From Telluria mixta (GTDB taxonomy: Bacteria; Pseudomonadota; Gammaproteobacteria; Burkholderiales; Burkholderiaceae_D), in contig NZ_CP119520.1 in NCBI RefSeq assembly GCF_029223865.1, positions 1,426,001-1,490,000 of the forward strand: a DNA stretch of 64,000 bases, written 5' to 3'. The first letter of the stretch is position 1. Every line of letters begins with the position of its first letter. Shown piece after piece: positions 34,705 through 43,950 of this stretch. A model generated the notes under the pieces. That model ran no database searches. It saw only the letters and a program-made list of their open reading frames with translations, and was not told the DNA's origin. The position numbers and the translations under genes were made by a program.

Positions 34705-35601
34705 CTAGGTGCCGGCGCCCAGATGGTCGACGAGCAGGCGCGCGTGGCGCGGCAGGGTTTCCAGGTCGCGCACGCCGATCAGGAGCTGGCGCCGCGCCCA
34801 CGCATCCGTCAGCGGGATCTGGCGCAGGTTCAGCGAGCGCACGAGCGCGCGCACGGCATCGGCGGGGAGCACCGCGACGCCGAGGCCGGCCGCCACCATC
34901 TGGCACATCGCATCGAAGCTGCGCACCTGAATGCGCACGCGCAGGCGCCGGCCCATCGCTTCCGTCTCGACCTGCAGGCGCTGCGCCAGCGACGTGCCCT
35001 GCGACAGGCTGACGACGTCGAAATCCGCCGCCTCCTCGAAGCCCAGGCTGCGCCGGCGCGCGAGCGCATGGCCGGCCGGGACGACGAGCACGAGGCGGTC
35101 TTCGCGATACGGCATCAGGTGCAGGCCGAGGGCGGGGGTGCGGTCGGCGAAGATGCCGATGTCGGCGCGGCCTTCGAGCACGCCCAGCACGATCTCGTTG
35201 CTGTTGAGTTCAGCGAGCTCGATCCGGATCGCCGGATTGGCCTTGGCGAAGGCGGCGATGTCGGCCGGCAGGAACTGGGTGATGGCGGAGGTATTGGCCC
35301 ACAGGCGCGCCACGCCGACGATGCCGCTGGCGTGGTCGTGCAGCTCGGCCGCCAGGAGGTTCACGTCGCCGAGGATGCGCTGCGCGTGCCGGGCCAGCGC
35401 GAGGCCGGCCGCGGTGGGCGTGATGCCGCGCGAATGGCGCTCGAACAGCGCGGCGCCGACGGCGGCCTCCAGGTCGGTGATCCGCTTGCTCGCCGCCCCG
35501 ACGGCGAGATTGGCGAGCAAGGCCCCCTTGCTGATGCTGCCGGAGCGGACGACGTGGCTGAACAGGGAAAGAGAGACGAGGTCGAGACGGTGCAGGTTCA
35601 T
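34705..35601 (-). CDS. LysR-family transcriptional regulator
   Basis: This 298-residue regulator starts MNLHRLDLVSLSLF at the ATG at 35601; a start further upstream would run into the AraC gene. The helix-turn-helix covers about residues 5-60 (VVRSGSISKGALLANLAVGA, ASKRITDLEAAVGAALFERH), with an effector domain after it. It lies 139 bases upstream of the MFS gene on the same strand and is the likely regulator of the MFS/CoA-transferase/lyase operon, though it is not divergent as is more usual. The AraC gene ends four bases before it. Confidence 0.9.
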   Translation of the reverse strand: MNLHRLDLVSLSLFSHVVRSGSISKGALLANLAVGAASKRITDLEAAVGAALFERHSRGITPTAAGLALARHAQRILGDVNLLAAELHDHASGIVGVARLWANTSAITQFLPADIAAFAKANPAIRIELAELNSNEIVLGVLEGRADIGIFADRTPALGLHLMPYREDRLVLVVPAGHALARRRSLGFEEAADFDVVSLSQGTSLAQRLQVETEAMGRRLRVRIQVRSFDAMCQMVAAGLGVAVLPADAVRALVRSLNLRQIPLTDAWARRQLLIGVRDLETLPRHARLLVDHLGAGT

Positions 35602-35605
35602 GATT

Positions 35606-36559
35606 TCAGTGTGACGAGACAAACCCGGCGCCGGGAAACGCCGGCGGAATGGCAAAGGTCGCCCGCATCCGCCTTGCCTCCGCTGCCGGGGTCAAGCCGA
35701 ACAGCCGCCGGAACTCGCGGCTGAACTGCGATGGACTCGTATAGCCCACCGCATGGCACGCCGCTTCCGCGGTCAGGTCGCTGCGTACCATCAGCAGGCG
35801 GGCCTGGTGCAGCCGCGTCGATTTCAGGTACTGCATGGGGGACGTCTGCGTGATCGCCTTGAAGTGGCTGTGGAAGGCCGGAATGCTCATGCCTGCTTCC
35901 CGCGCCAGCTGCGCCAGGTCGAGCGCTTCCGCGTAACCGGCATGGATGCGGCGCAACGCCCGGCCGATCTTGCCGTACTGGCCTTTCAGCGCGAGCGCCT
36001 CGCGCATCGAGCGTCCCTGCGCGCCGGTGAGCACCCGGAAATACAGTTCGCGCAGCAGGCCCGGTCCCAGTACGGCCGCCTCCAGCGGCCGGTTCAAGGC
36101 TTCCAGGAACCGCAGTACCGAGCCACGCATGTCCGCATCGATGGGACTCGACAACATGCTCTGCGGCGCCTGGGCAGGTTCGGCCAGGGCGTGGCGGTCG
36201 ATGTGCAGCATCAGGTCCGCGGCGACGGCGAAATCGAGATGCAGGTACAGCGCGAGCAACGGCTGCGCCGGCGTCGCCTCCGTCTCCATGTCGAACGGCA
36301 CGGGAACGGAGACCGCCAGGTAATGCTGCGCATCGTAGACGTACAGTCTGTCGCCGAAGTAGCCGCGCTTGCGGCCCTGGCCGACGATCACGATACCGGG
36401 ATCGTAGAGCACCGGCGTGCGCGTCAACGCGCGGTCGGAACGCAGGATCCGCACGGTAGGCAGCGCCGTGAGGTTGTAGCCCTCGTTGGGCGCCAATGCG
36501 CGCAGCAGCTCGACCATGCGCCGCTGCGCGTGGCCGGATGGATCGCCGCCGTCATCCAT
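35606..36559 (-). CDS. AraC-family transcriptional regulator
   Basis: This 317-residue protein has an N-terminal AraC_N-type cupin-like domain (about 20-170: ALTRTPVLYDPGIVIVGQGRK is its hallmark start) and a C-terminal double helix-turn-helix (about 215-305: LAREAGMSIPAFHSHFKAIT, CHAVGYTSPSQFSREFRRLF). The ATG at 36559 was chosen because the frame upstream is simply open and lacks protein-like sequence. It is divergent from an SDR gene 90 bases away, which it probably controls. Confidence 0.9.
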   Translation of the reverse strand: MDDGGDPSGHAQRRMVELLRALAPNEGYNLTALPTVRILRSDRALTRTPVLYDPGIVIVGQGRKRGYFGDRLYVYDAQHYLAVSVPVPFDMETEATPAQPLLALYLHLDFAVAADLMLHIDRHALAEPAQAPQSMLSSPIDADMRGSVLRFLEALNRPLEAAVLGPGLLRELYFRVLTGAQGRSMREALALKGQYGKIGRALRRIHAGYAEALDLAQLAREAGMSIPAFHSHFKAITQTSPMQYLKSTRLHQARLLMVRSDLTAEAACHAVGYTSPSQFSREFRRLFGLTPAAEARRMRATFAIPPAFPGAGFVSSH

Positions 36560-36649
36560 AGTTTTAGGCAAGATAAACAGTCGAATTGGGCTTATTGGGT
36601 CATCTCGCGAAGAATACCATGCAGCTTTCATCGATTCAGGAAAGAAGAC

Positions 36650-37483
36650 ATGGCAACCCATAAACTCCTGCTGATCACCGGCGTCAGCAGCGGCTTCGGC
36701 CGCGCCCTTGCGCAACAAGCCCTGGCCGACGGTCACCGCGTGGTGGGGACGGTCAGGAACGCGCAGGCCGCGGAAGCGTTCGCGGCAATGTGCCCGGCGC
36801 GCGCCCACGCGCGCATCCTCGACGTGACGCAATTCGATGCGATCGACGGCGTCGTCGCGGACATCGAAGCGAACGTCGGCGCCGTCGATGTCCTCGTCAA
36901 CAACGCCGGCTACGGGCATGAAGGCATCCTGGAAGAATCGCCGCTGTCCGATATGCGCCGCCAGTTCGACGTCAACGTCTTCGGGCCGGTCGCCATGATG
37001 AAAGCCGTGCTGCCGTTCATGCGCGCCCGCCGGCGCGGCCATATCGTCAACATCACGTCGATGGGCGGCTACATCACGATGCCCGGCATCGCCTACTACT
37101 GCGGCAGCAAATTCGCGCTGGAAGGCATCTCGGACACGCTCGCCAGGGAAGTCCAGCCGTTCGGCATCGCCGTCACCGCGATCGCACCGGGCTCGTTCCG
37201 CACCGATTGGGCTGGCCGCTCGATGCAGCGTACCGCGCGTTCGATTGCCGACTACGACGCGCAGTTCGACCCGGTGCGCAAGGCGCGCGAGGAAAAGAGC
37301 GGCAGGCAGCCGGGCGATCCGGCCAGGGCGGCGCGCGCGATACTGGCCGTGATCGAGGCAGACGCGCCGCCGACGCACCTGCTGCTCGGCAGCGACGCGC
37401 TGCAACTGGTGCGGGGCAAGCTGGCCGACCTCGGGCGCGAACTCGATGCCTGGGAAGAGGTCTCGGTCTCGACCGACGGTTGA
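36650..37483 (+). CDS. Short-chain dehydrogenase/reductase
   Basis: This 277-residue SDR has the nucleotide motif TGVSSGFGRALA, NNAG, the catalytic serine in NITSMGG and the YYCGSK catalytic pair. The C-terminal extension and the FGIAVTAIAPGSFRTDW block are like those of SDRs often annotated as oxidoreductases acting on aldehydes or ketones. The start ATG at 36650 follows AGGAAAGAAGAC. It is divergent from the AraC regulator, a frequent pairing, and its 3' end lies seven bases from the convergent enoyl-CoA hydratase gene. The substrate is unknown. Confidence 0.9.
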   Translation: MATHKLLLITGVSSGFGRALAQQALADGHRVVGTVRNAQAAEAFAAMCPARAHARILDVTQFDAIDGVVADIEANVGAVDVLVNNAGYGHEGILEESPLSDMRRQFDVNVFGPVAMMKAVLPFMRARRRGHIVNITSMGGYITMPGIAYYCGSKFALEGISDTLAREVQPFGIAVTAIAPGSFRTDWAGRSMQRTARSIADYDAQFDPVRKAREEKSGRQPGDPARAARAILAVIEADAPPTHLLLGSDALQLVRGKLADLGRELDAWEEVSVSTDG

Positions 37484-37490
37484 CAGCCGT

Positions 37491-38264
37491 TTAATCGAAC
37501 TTCGAAAAATCCGGCTTGCGCTTTTCGAAGAACGCCGTAAAGGCTTCCTTGGCCTCGGCACCGGTCAGCATCGCACTGAACCGCTCGTTCTCCGCCGCGA
37601 TGGTGTCTTTCACGAGCGCCGCGCGCGACCGCTTCATGAGCGCCTTGGTCGTGCGGATCGACGCGGCCGGCAGTTTCACCAGCTTGGCGGCCTGCCCCTG
37701 CGCGAACGACAGCAGTTCGGCGGCCGGCAGCACCTTGGCCACGATGCCCATCTCGAACGCTTCCTGCGCGCCGAAGGCTTCGCCCAGCATCAGCTTTTCC
37801 GCCGCGCGGGTGTAGCCGGCCGATTGCGCGACGAGCAGCGACGATGCGAACTCGGGGCACAGGCCCAGCTGCGAGAATGGCATCGAGAACTTGGCGTTGT
37901 CGGCGCAGTAGACGAGGTCGCAGTGCATCAGCAGGGTCGTGCCGATGCCGACGGCGGCACCGGCGACGGCCGCGACCACCGGCTTGCTGCAGCCTTCCAG
38001 CGCCTGCATGAACTGGAACACGGGACGGGATTCGAGCATCGAGCCGGGGCCCACGTTGTGCAGAAAGTCTTCCAGGTCGTTACCGGCCGTGAAGATCTCG
38101 GGCTTGCCGGTGATGAGGATGGCGCGGACCTGCGGGTCGGTGTCGGCCGCGCGCAGGGCGTCGGCCAGCAGGGTGTACATGGCGCCCGTGATGGCGTTCT
38201 TGCGTTCCGGGCGGTTGAATTCGAGGGTGAGGATGCCGTCGGCGGTGGTGGTCAGGATGTCCAT
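37491..38264 (-). CDS. Enoyl-CoA hydratase/isomerase (crotonase family)
   Basis: This 257-residue crotonase starts MDILTTTADGIL at 38264. The oxyanion-hole region is FTAGNDLEDF and the second glycine stretch is AVAGAAVGIGTTLLMHCDLVYC. The catalytic glutamate is in LCPEFASS. It lies 76 bases downstream of the thiolase gene on the same strand but beyond a strong terminator, so it probably has its own promoter or is expressed by read-through. It may hydrate or isomerise enoyl-CoA intermediates alongside the FadB-like enzyme. Confidence 0.9.
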   Translation of the reverse strand: MDILTTTADGILTLEFNRPERKNAITGAMYTLLADALRAADTDPQVRAILITGKPEIFTAGNDLEDFLHNVGPGSMLESRPVFQFMQALEGCSKPVVAAVAGAAVGIGTTLLMHCDLVYCADNAKFSMPFSQLGLCPEFASSLLVAQSAGYTRAAEKLMLGEAFGAQEAFEMGIVAKVLPAAELLSFAQGQAAKLVKLPAASIRTTKALMKRSRAALVKDTIAAENERFSAMLTGAEAKEAFTAFFEKRKPDFSKFD

Positions 38265-38286
38265 TGGGTGTCTCGTTTGTTCATAT

Positions 38287-38319
38287 AAAAAAGGGCGCTG
38301 CGGTTGTGCCACAGCGCCC
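38287..38319 (-). terminator. Rho-independent terminator after the thiolase gene
   Basis: On the minus strand GGGCGCTG and CAGCGCCC form a perfect 8-bp stem, extendable by GG/CC pairs, followed directly by six T. It lies 22 bases after the thiolase stop and ends the beta-oxidation transcript. Confidence 0.85.
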
Positions 38320-38340
38320 CTTCCGTTCACGTCGTGTGGA

Positions 38341-39537
38341 TTACACGCGTTCGATGATGCCCGCCGCGCCCATGCCGGCGCCGACGCACATGGTGACCAT
38401 GCCGTACTTCAGGTTGTTACGGCGCAGGGCGTGCACGACCGTGGCTGCACGGATCGCGCCGGTGGCGCCCAGCGGGTGGCCCAGGGCGATCGCGCCGCCC
38501 ATCGGGTTCACTTTGCTGGTGTCCAGGCCCAGGTCGCGGATGACGGCCAGTGCCTGTGCCGCGAAGGCTTCGTTCAGTTCGATCCAGTCCAGTTGGTCCT
38601 GCGTGATGCCGGCGGCGGCCAGCGCGGCCGGGATCGCGACCTTCGGACCGATGCCCATGATCTCCGGCGGCACGCCGCGCACGGCGAACGAGGAGAACTT
38701 GGCCAGCGGGGTCAGGTTGTGTTCGCGCAGGATCTTCTCGCTGACGACGATCAGCGCACCGGCGCCGTCCGACATCTGCGACGACGTCGCGGCCGTCACG
38801 CTGCCCTTGGCGGCGAAGACCGGCTTCAGCTTCGCCATGCCTTCCATGCTGGCGTCGGCGCGCGGGCCTTCGTCCAGGTCGACGGTGCGGCGCTTGACCT
38901 TGATCTCGCCGCTCGCCAGGTCCGGCGTGCGGGTGACGATTTCCACCGGGGTGATCTCGTCCTTGAACAGGCCGGCCTGCTGGGCGGCGATGGCCTTGCG
39001 GTGCGATTCCAGGCCGAAGGCGTCCTGGTCTTCGCGGCTCACCTTCCACTGGGCGGCGACCTTCTCGGCCGTCAGGCCCATGCCGTACGCCAGGCCCACG
39101 TTCTCGTCCTTGAACGTCTCCATGTTGATCGACGGGTGGTGGCCCATCATCGGCACCATCGACATCGATTCGACGCCGCCGGCGATCATCACGTCGGCCT
39201 CGCCGACGCGGATGCGGTCCGCGGCCATGGCCAGGGCAGTGATGCCCGAGGCGCAGTAACGGTTGACGGTCACACCGCCGACCGTGTTCGGCAGGCCGGC
39301 CAGCACGACGGCGTTACGGGCCACGTTGAAGCCCTGCTCCGCTTCCGGGAACGAGCAGCCGACGATGGCGTCGACGATCAGTGCCGGGTCCAGGTTCGGC
39401 ACGGCCGCCATCGCGCCGCGGATCGCGGCCACCAGCAGGTCGTCCGGACGGGTCTTGTTGAAGAAGCCGCGCGGCGCCTTGCCGATCGGGGTGCGGGTCG
39501 CTGCGACGATGTATGCGTCTTGAAGTTGTTTGCTCAT
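38341..39537 (-). CDS. fadA: Acetyl-CoA C-acyltransferase (thiolase)
   Basis: Thiolytic enzyme of fatty acid beta-oxidation, 398 residues. The active-site cysteine is in VGCSFPEAEQG, the histidine motif in GGAIALGHPLGATGA, and the second cysteine in TMCVGAGMGA, so all catalytic residues are present. It follows the FadB-like gene by 28 bases on the same strand, giving the usual fadBA order. A terminator follows. Confidence 0.94.
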   Translation of the reverse strand: MSKQLQDAYIVAATRTPIGKAPRGFFNKTRPDDLLVAAIRGAMAAVPNLDPALIVDAIVGCSFPEAEQGFNVARNAVVLAGLPNTVGGVTVNRYCASGITALAMAADRIRVGEADVMIAGGVESMSMVPMMGHHPSINMETFKDENVGLAYGMGLTAEKVAAQWKVSREDQDAFGLESHRKAIAAQQAGLFKDEITPVEIVTRTPDLASGEIKVKRRTVDLDEGPRADASMEGMAKLKPVFAAKGSVTAATSSQMSDGAGALIVVSEKILREHNLTPLAKFSSFAVRGVPPEIMGIGPKVAIPAALAAAGITQDQLDWIELNEAFAAQALAVIRDLGLDTSKVNPMGGAIALGHPLGATGAIRAATVVHALRRNNLKYGMVTMCVGAGMGAAGIIERV

Positions 39538-39565
39538 GTCAGTAGTCCTTAGTGTCGCGCCGCGA

Positions 39566-41962
39566 TCAGTTACGTACCGGTTTACCGTTTTGCATCATGC
39601 CCATGATGCGTTCCTGGGTCTTCGGATTGTTCAGCAGCGAGACGAATGCCTTGCGTTCCATGTCGAGCAGCCACTGCTCGGACACGACGCTGCCCTGGTC
39701 GATGTCGCCACCGGAGACGATCTCCGCGATCGTGTCGCCCAGCTGGTAGTCATAGGCCGAGATGAAGCCGCCGTCGCGCATGTTGACCAGCTGGCCGCGG
39801 ATCGTGCCCCAGCCGTAGCGGCCGGTGACGGTGACCGGGCGGCGCAGCGGTGCGCGGTAGCCGGCGTCGAACATCGAGCGCGCGGTGACCTTCGCCACGT
39901 GCAGCAGTTCGTACGGGTTGAAGACGATGATGTCGTCGTCCTTCAGGTAGCCCATCGCCTTCGCTTCCAGGGCCGATTTCGACACCTGCGCGGTGGCCGC
40001 GTTGGTGAAGCCGGTCTTCAGGAATTGCAGGATGTCGTTGCCCTTGGCTTCGTTGGCCGCGCGCACTGCCGCTTCCTTCAGGCCGCCGCCGGCCGGCACC
40101 AGGCCGACGCCCACTTCCACGAGGCCGATGTACGACTCGATCGAGGCGACGCGCTTCGATGCGTGCAGCGCCATCTCGCAGCCGCCGCCCAGCGCCAGGC
40201 CCGCCACCGCGGCCACGACCGGGATGTTCGAGTATTTCATCGCCATGAACGTGTCCTGCAGTTCCTTGACGATCGGGTCCATCGCTTTCGCGCCGCCCGC
40301 CATGAAGGCCGGCAGGGCCGATTGCAGGTCGGCGCCGGCCGAGAACGCGCCGCCGTCGGCCGCATCGGTATTCCAGATCACGATGCCCTTGAAGCCCTTC
40401 TCGGCTTCGGCCAGCGCGCGCTGGATGCCCTTGATGACGCCGTCGCCGATCACGTGCATCTTCGTCTTCAGCGAGATGACCAGCACCTCGTCGCCCGAGT
40501 GCCACAGGCGCACGGAATCGTCCTCGAACACGGTGGTGCCGGCGGTCTTCGGATCATCGCCGCCCGCACCGACGACCGGCGCACGGAACTGCTGGCGCTC
40601 GTAGACCGGCAGGTCGGAACGCGGCACATAGGCGTTCTTCGTGACCGAGTACGAACCTTCAGGCGTGTGCACGCCCTTCTCCGCGACCGGCGCGCTGAAC
40701 ACCCATGCCGGCAGCGGTGCATCGGTCAGGGCCTTGCCCGCTTCGATGTCTTCCTTGACCCACTGGGCGATGGTGTTCCAGCCGGCGGCCTGCCACGTTT
40801 CGAACGGGCCGACGCTCCAGCCGAAGCCCCAGCGCATCGCGAAGTCCACGTCGCGCGCGTTGTCGGCGATCGAGTCCAGGTGGAACGCGATGTAGTGGAA
40901 GGCGTCGCGGAAGATCGCCCACAGGAACTGCGCCTGCGGGTTGGTCGATTCGCGCATCGCCTTGAATTTCTTGACCGGGTCCTTCTCTTTCAGGATGCGC
41001 GCGACGATGTCGGCCGCCTTGGCGCCGCCCGGCACGTATTCGCCGGTCGCGGTGTCCAGGCGCAGGATGTCCTTGCCGACCTTTTTATAGAAGCCGCCGC
41101 CCGTCTTCTGGCCCAGCGCGCCCTTTTCGATCAGCTTGGCCAGCACGTCCGGCGTCTTGTACACGCTGAAGAACGGGTCGTCCTGCAGGTTGTCCTGCAT
41201 CGTCTTGATGACGTGGCCCATCGTGTCCAGGCCGACGACGTCCGCCGTGCGGAACGTGCCCGACTTGGCGCGGCCCAGCTTGGCACCGGTCAGGTCGTCG
41301 ACGACGTCCACGGACAGGCCGAACTTCTCGGCTTCGTGGATCGTGGCCAGCATGCCGAAGATGCCGACGCGGTTGGCGATGAAGTTCGGCGTGTCTTTCG
41401 CACGCACGACGCCCTTGCCCAGCACGGACGTCAGGAAGGTCTCGAGCTGGTCGAGGATTGCCGGCTTCGTGGCGGCGGTCGGGATCAGTTCGACCAGGTG
41501 CATGTAGCGCGGCGGGTTGAAGAAGTGCACGCCGCAGAAGCGCGACTTCAGTTCGGCGTCGAAGCCTTCGGCCAGCTTCTCGATCGACAGGCCCGACGTG
41601 TTCGACGCGAAGATCGCGTTCGCGCCGATGTGCGGTGCGACCTTCTTGTACAGGTCGTGCTTCCAGTCCATGCGCTCGGCGATGGCTTCGATGATCAGGT
41701 CGCAGCCGGCCAGCACGTCGAGGTTGTCCTCGTAGTTGGCGGCTTCGATCAGCGCCGCGTCTTCCTTGTTGCCCAGCGGTGCCGGCGACAGTTTTTTGAG
41801 GTTCTCGATGGCCTTCAAAACGATACCGTTTTTCGGGCCTTCTTTTGCCGGCAGGTCGAACAGCACGACCGGGACCTTGGCGTTGACGCAGTGCGCAGCG
41901 ATCTGCGCGCCCATCACGCCGGCGCCCAGCACGGCGACTTTCTTGACGATGAAATTAGTCAT
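39566..41962 (-). CDS. fadB: 3-hydroxyacyl-CoA dehydrogenase / enoyl-CoA hydratase fusion
   Basis: Bifunctional beta-oxidation enzyme of 798 residues. In contrast to E. coli FadB, the NAD-binding dehydrogenase half comes first (VAVLGAGVMGAQIAAH; catalytic HFFNPPRYMHLVEL) and the crotonase half is C-terminal (GGAFSAGADLQS; AVAGLALGGGCEMALH). This order is typical of betaproteobacterial enzymes. It lies in the middle of an acyl-CoA dehydrogenase, fadB-like, fadA run. The 160-base gap upstream holds a palindromic repeat pair. Confidence 0.93.
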   Translation of the reverse strand: MTNFIVKKVAVLGAGVMGAQIAAHCVNAKVPVVLFDLPAKEGPKNGIVLKAIENLKKLSPAPLGNKEDAALIEAANYEDNLDVLAGCDLIIEAIAERMDWKHDLYKKVAPHIGANAIFASNTSGLSIEKLAEGFDAELKSRFCGVHFFNPPRYMHLVELIPTAATKPAILDQLETFLTSVLGKGVVRAKDTPNFIANRVGIFGMLATIHEAEKFGLSVDVVDDLTGAKLGRAKSGTFRTADVVGLDTMGHVIKTMQDNLQDDPFFSVYKTPDVLAKLIEKGALGQKTGGGFYKKVGKDILRLDTATGEYVPGGAKAADIVARILKEKDPVKKFKAMRESTNPQAQFLWAIFRDAFHYIAFHLDSIADNARDVDFAMRWGFGWSVGPFETWQAAGWNTIAQWVKEDIEAGKALTDAPLPAWVFSAPVAEKGVHTPEGSYSVTKNAYVPRSDLPVYERQQFRAPVVGAGGDDPKTAGTTVFEDDSVRLWHSGDEVLVISLKTKMHVIGDGVIKGIQRALAEAEKGFKGIVIWNTDAADGGAFSAGADLQSALPAFMAGGAKAMDPIVKELQDTFMAMKYSNIPVVAAVAGLALGGGCEMALHASKRVASIESYIGLVEVGVGLVPAGGGLKEAAVRAANEAKGNDILQFLKTGFTNAATAQVSKSALEAKAMGYLKDDDIIVFNPYELLHVAKVTARSMFDAGYRAPLRRPVTVTGRYGWGTIRGQLVNMRDGGFISAYDYQLGDTIAEIVSGGDIDQGSVVSEQWLLDMERKAFVSLLNNPKTQERIMGMMQNGKPVRN

Positions 41963-41985
41963 CTCTCGTAATCCTTAGTTAGGTC

Positions 41986-42101
41986 GTCGTTCCCGCGGAG
42001 GCGGGAACCCATGCTGAGCTTCGGAAACCGGTCGATTCGCCTTGATGCATGGCTTCCGAATTCGGTTCTTCAGTATGGGTCCCCGCTTTCGCGGGGACGA
42101 C
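41986..42101. repeat. Inverted pair of REP-like palindromes
   Basis: The first unit, 41986-42019, begins GTCGTTCCCGCGGAGGCGGG; the second, 42071-42101, is the same element on the opposite strand (GTCGTCCCCGCGAAAGCGGG). Each folds as a CCCGC/GCGGG hairpin with a four-base loop, followed by AACCCAT or GACCCAT. TTCGGAA and TTCCGAA inside extend the pairing. This is the layout of REP/BIME elements mobilised by REP-associated transposases. It fills the gap between the acyl-CoA dehydrogenase and fadB-like genes and may act as a message stabiliser. Confidence 0.75.
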
Positions 42102-42122
42102 GGGTAGATTTGATGGTGCGAT

Positions 42123-43913
42123 TTAGAACAGGTCTGCGTCCAGCGCCGTCAGGTTGCTTGCGCCCGAACGTGCCTGGCGGATCAGCATCGCGGTTTCCGG
42201 GTACAGGCGGGCGAAGTAGAAGCGTGCGGTCGCCAGTTTCGATTCGTAGAACTTGTCGCCCGAATCCTTCTTGGCCAGCGCGATCTTCGCCATCTGCGCG
42301 AAGAAGTACGAGAACACCATGTGGCCCACGACGCGCAGGTAAGGCACGGCGGCGGCACCCACTTCGTCCTGGTTCTGGAAGGCCTTCATGCCGATTTCCA
42401 TCGTCAGCTTGCCGACCTTCTCGCCCAGTTCGCCCAGCGGGCTCACGAATTCGGCCATCTGCTCGTCCAGGCCGTTCTCTTCGACGAACGCCTTGACCTT
42501 CTCGCCGAACGCGCGCAGCTTGGCGCCGTTGTCCATCAGGATCTTACGACCCAGCAGGTCCAGCGACTGCACGGTGTTCGTGCCTTCGTAGATCATGTTG
42601 ATGCGGGCGTCGCGCACGTACTGCTCCATGCCCCACTCGGCGATGTAGCCGTGGCCGCCGTACACCTGCATCGCTTCCGACGTGGCGATCCAGCCGTTGT
42701 CGGTGATGAAGGCCTTCACGATCGGGGTCAGGAGCGCGACTTCGCCGGCGGCTTCCTTGCGGACTTCTTCGTCCGGGTGGTTCAGTTCGCGGTCGATCTG
42801 CAGCGCGACGTACGACGTCAGGGCGCGCGCGCCTTCGGCATAAGCCTTGGCGGTCAGCAGCATGCGGCGCACGTCCGGGTGGACGATGATCGGGTCGGCC
42901 GGCTTGTCCGGTGCCTTCGGGCCCGACAGGCTGCGCATCTGGATGCGGTCTTTCGCATAGACCAGCGCGTTCTGGTACGCGACTTCGGTCAGGCCCAGCG
43001 ACTGCATGCCGACGCCCAGGCGGGCGGCGTTCATGAACACGAACATCGCGTTCAGGCCCTTGTGCGGCTGGCCGATCAGCGTGCCGATGGCGCCGTCCAG
43101 GTTCATCTGGCAGGTCGAGTTGCCGTGGATGCCCATCTTCTCTTCGATGGCACCGCAGGTGATGCCGTTGCGGGCACCGACCGAACCGTCGGCGTTCGGC
43201 AGGAACTTCGGCACGAGGAACAGCGAGATGCCTTTCGAGCCTTCCGGTGCGTCCGGCAGGCGGGCCAGCACCAGGTGGACGATGTTTTCCGACATGTCGT
43301 GCTCGCCGGCCGAGATGAAGATCTTCGAGCCGGTGATGCTGTACGTGCCGTCGGCCTGCGGTTCGGCCTTCGTGCGCAGCAGGCCCAGGTCGGTGCCGCA
43401 GTGCGCTTCGGTCAGGCACATCGTGCCGGTCCATTCGCCCGAGACGAGCTTCGGCAGGTAGAACTTCTTCTGGTCGTCGGTGCCGTGTTCCTTCAGGCAC
43501 TCGTACGCGCCGTGCGACAGGCCCGGGTACATGGTCCATGCCTGGTTCGAGGAGTTCAGCATCTCGTAGAACGAGTTGTTCAGCGAGACCGGCAGGCCCT
43601 GGCCGCCGTATTCGGGATCGCAGGCCAGTGCGGCCCAGCCGCCTTCCACGTACTGTTTATAGGCTTCCTTGAAACCCTTCGGCGTGGTGACGGCCTTGGT
43701 GGCGGCGTCGTAGTGGCAGCCTTCGCGGTCGCCGCTGTGATTCAGCGGGAACAGCACTTCCTGCGTGAATTTCGCGCCTTCTTCCAGCACCTGGTTGATG
43801 ATGTCGGCGTCGATCTCCTGGTACGCCGGCAGGTTCTTGAATTCTTCGGTGACGTTGAGGAACTCGTGCAGAACGAACTGCATATCCCGAAGTGGCGCGA
43901 CGTACTGACCCAT
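42123..43913 (-). CDS. Acyl-CoA dehydrogenase with N- and C-terminal extensions
   Basis: FAD enzyme of 596 residues introducing the first double bond in acyl-CoA oxidation. It starts MGQYVAPLRDMQFVLHE, the short helical extension seen in the DmdC-like acyl-CoA dehydrogenase group. Core blocks are CLTEAHCGTDLGLLRTKA, KIFISAGEHDM, QVYGGHGYIAEWGMEQYVRD and the catalytic glutamate in NMIYEGTN. A C-terminal helical extension follows. The ATG at 43913 has an AGGAGAACACC ribosome site; the open frame upstream is not protein-like. A TetR gene lies 37 bases upstream. Confidence 0.93.
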   Translation of the reverse strand: MGQYVAPLRDMQFVLHEFLNVTEEFKNLPAYQEIDADIINQVLEEGAKFTQEVLFPLNHSGDREGCHYDAATKAVTTPKGFKEAYKQYVEGGWAALACDPEYGGQGLPVSLNNSFYEMLNSSNQAWTMYPGLSHGAYECLKEHGTDDQKKFYLPKLVSGEWTGTMCLTEAHCGTDLGLLRTKAEPQADGTYSITGSKIFISAGEHDMSENIVHLVLARLPDAPEGSKGISLFLVPKFLPNADGSVGARNGITCGAIEEKMGIHGNSTCQMNLDGAIGTLIGQPHKGLNAMFVFMNAARLGVGMQSLGLTEVAYQNALVYAKDRIQMRSLSGPKAPDKPADPIIVHPDVRRMLLTAKAYAEGARALTSYVALQIDRELNHPDEEVRKEAAGEVALLTPIVKAFITDNGWIATSEAMQVYGGHGYIAEWGMEQYVRDARINMIYEGTNTVQSLDLLGRKILMDNGAKLRAFGEKVKAFVEENGLDEQMAEFVSPLGELGEKVGKLTMEIGMKAFQNQDEVGAAAVPYLRVVGHMVFSYFFAQMAKIALAKKDSGDKFYESKLATARFYFARLYPETAMLIRQARSGASNLTALDADLF

Positions 43914-43950
43914 GGTGTTCTCCTGACAGGTAAATATTTTGTGTGTTGAA

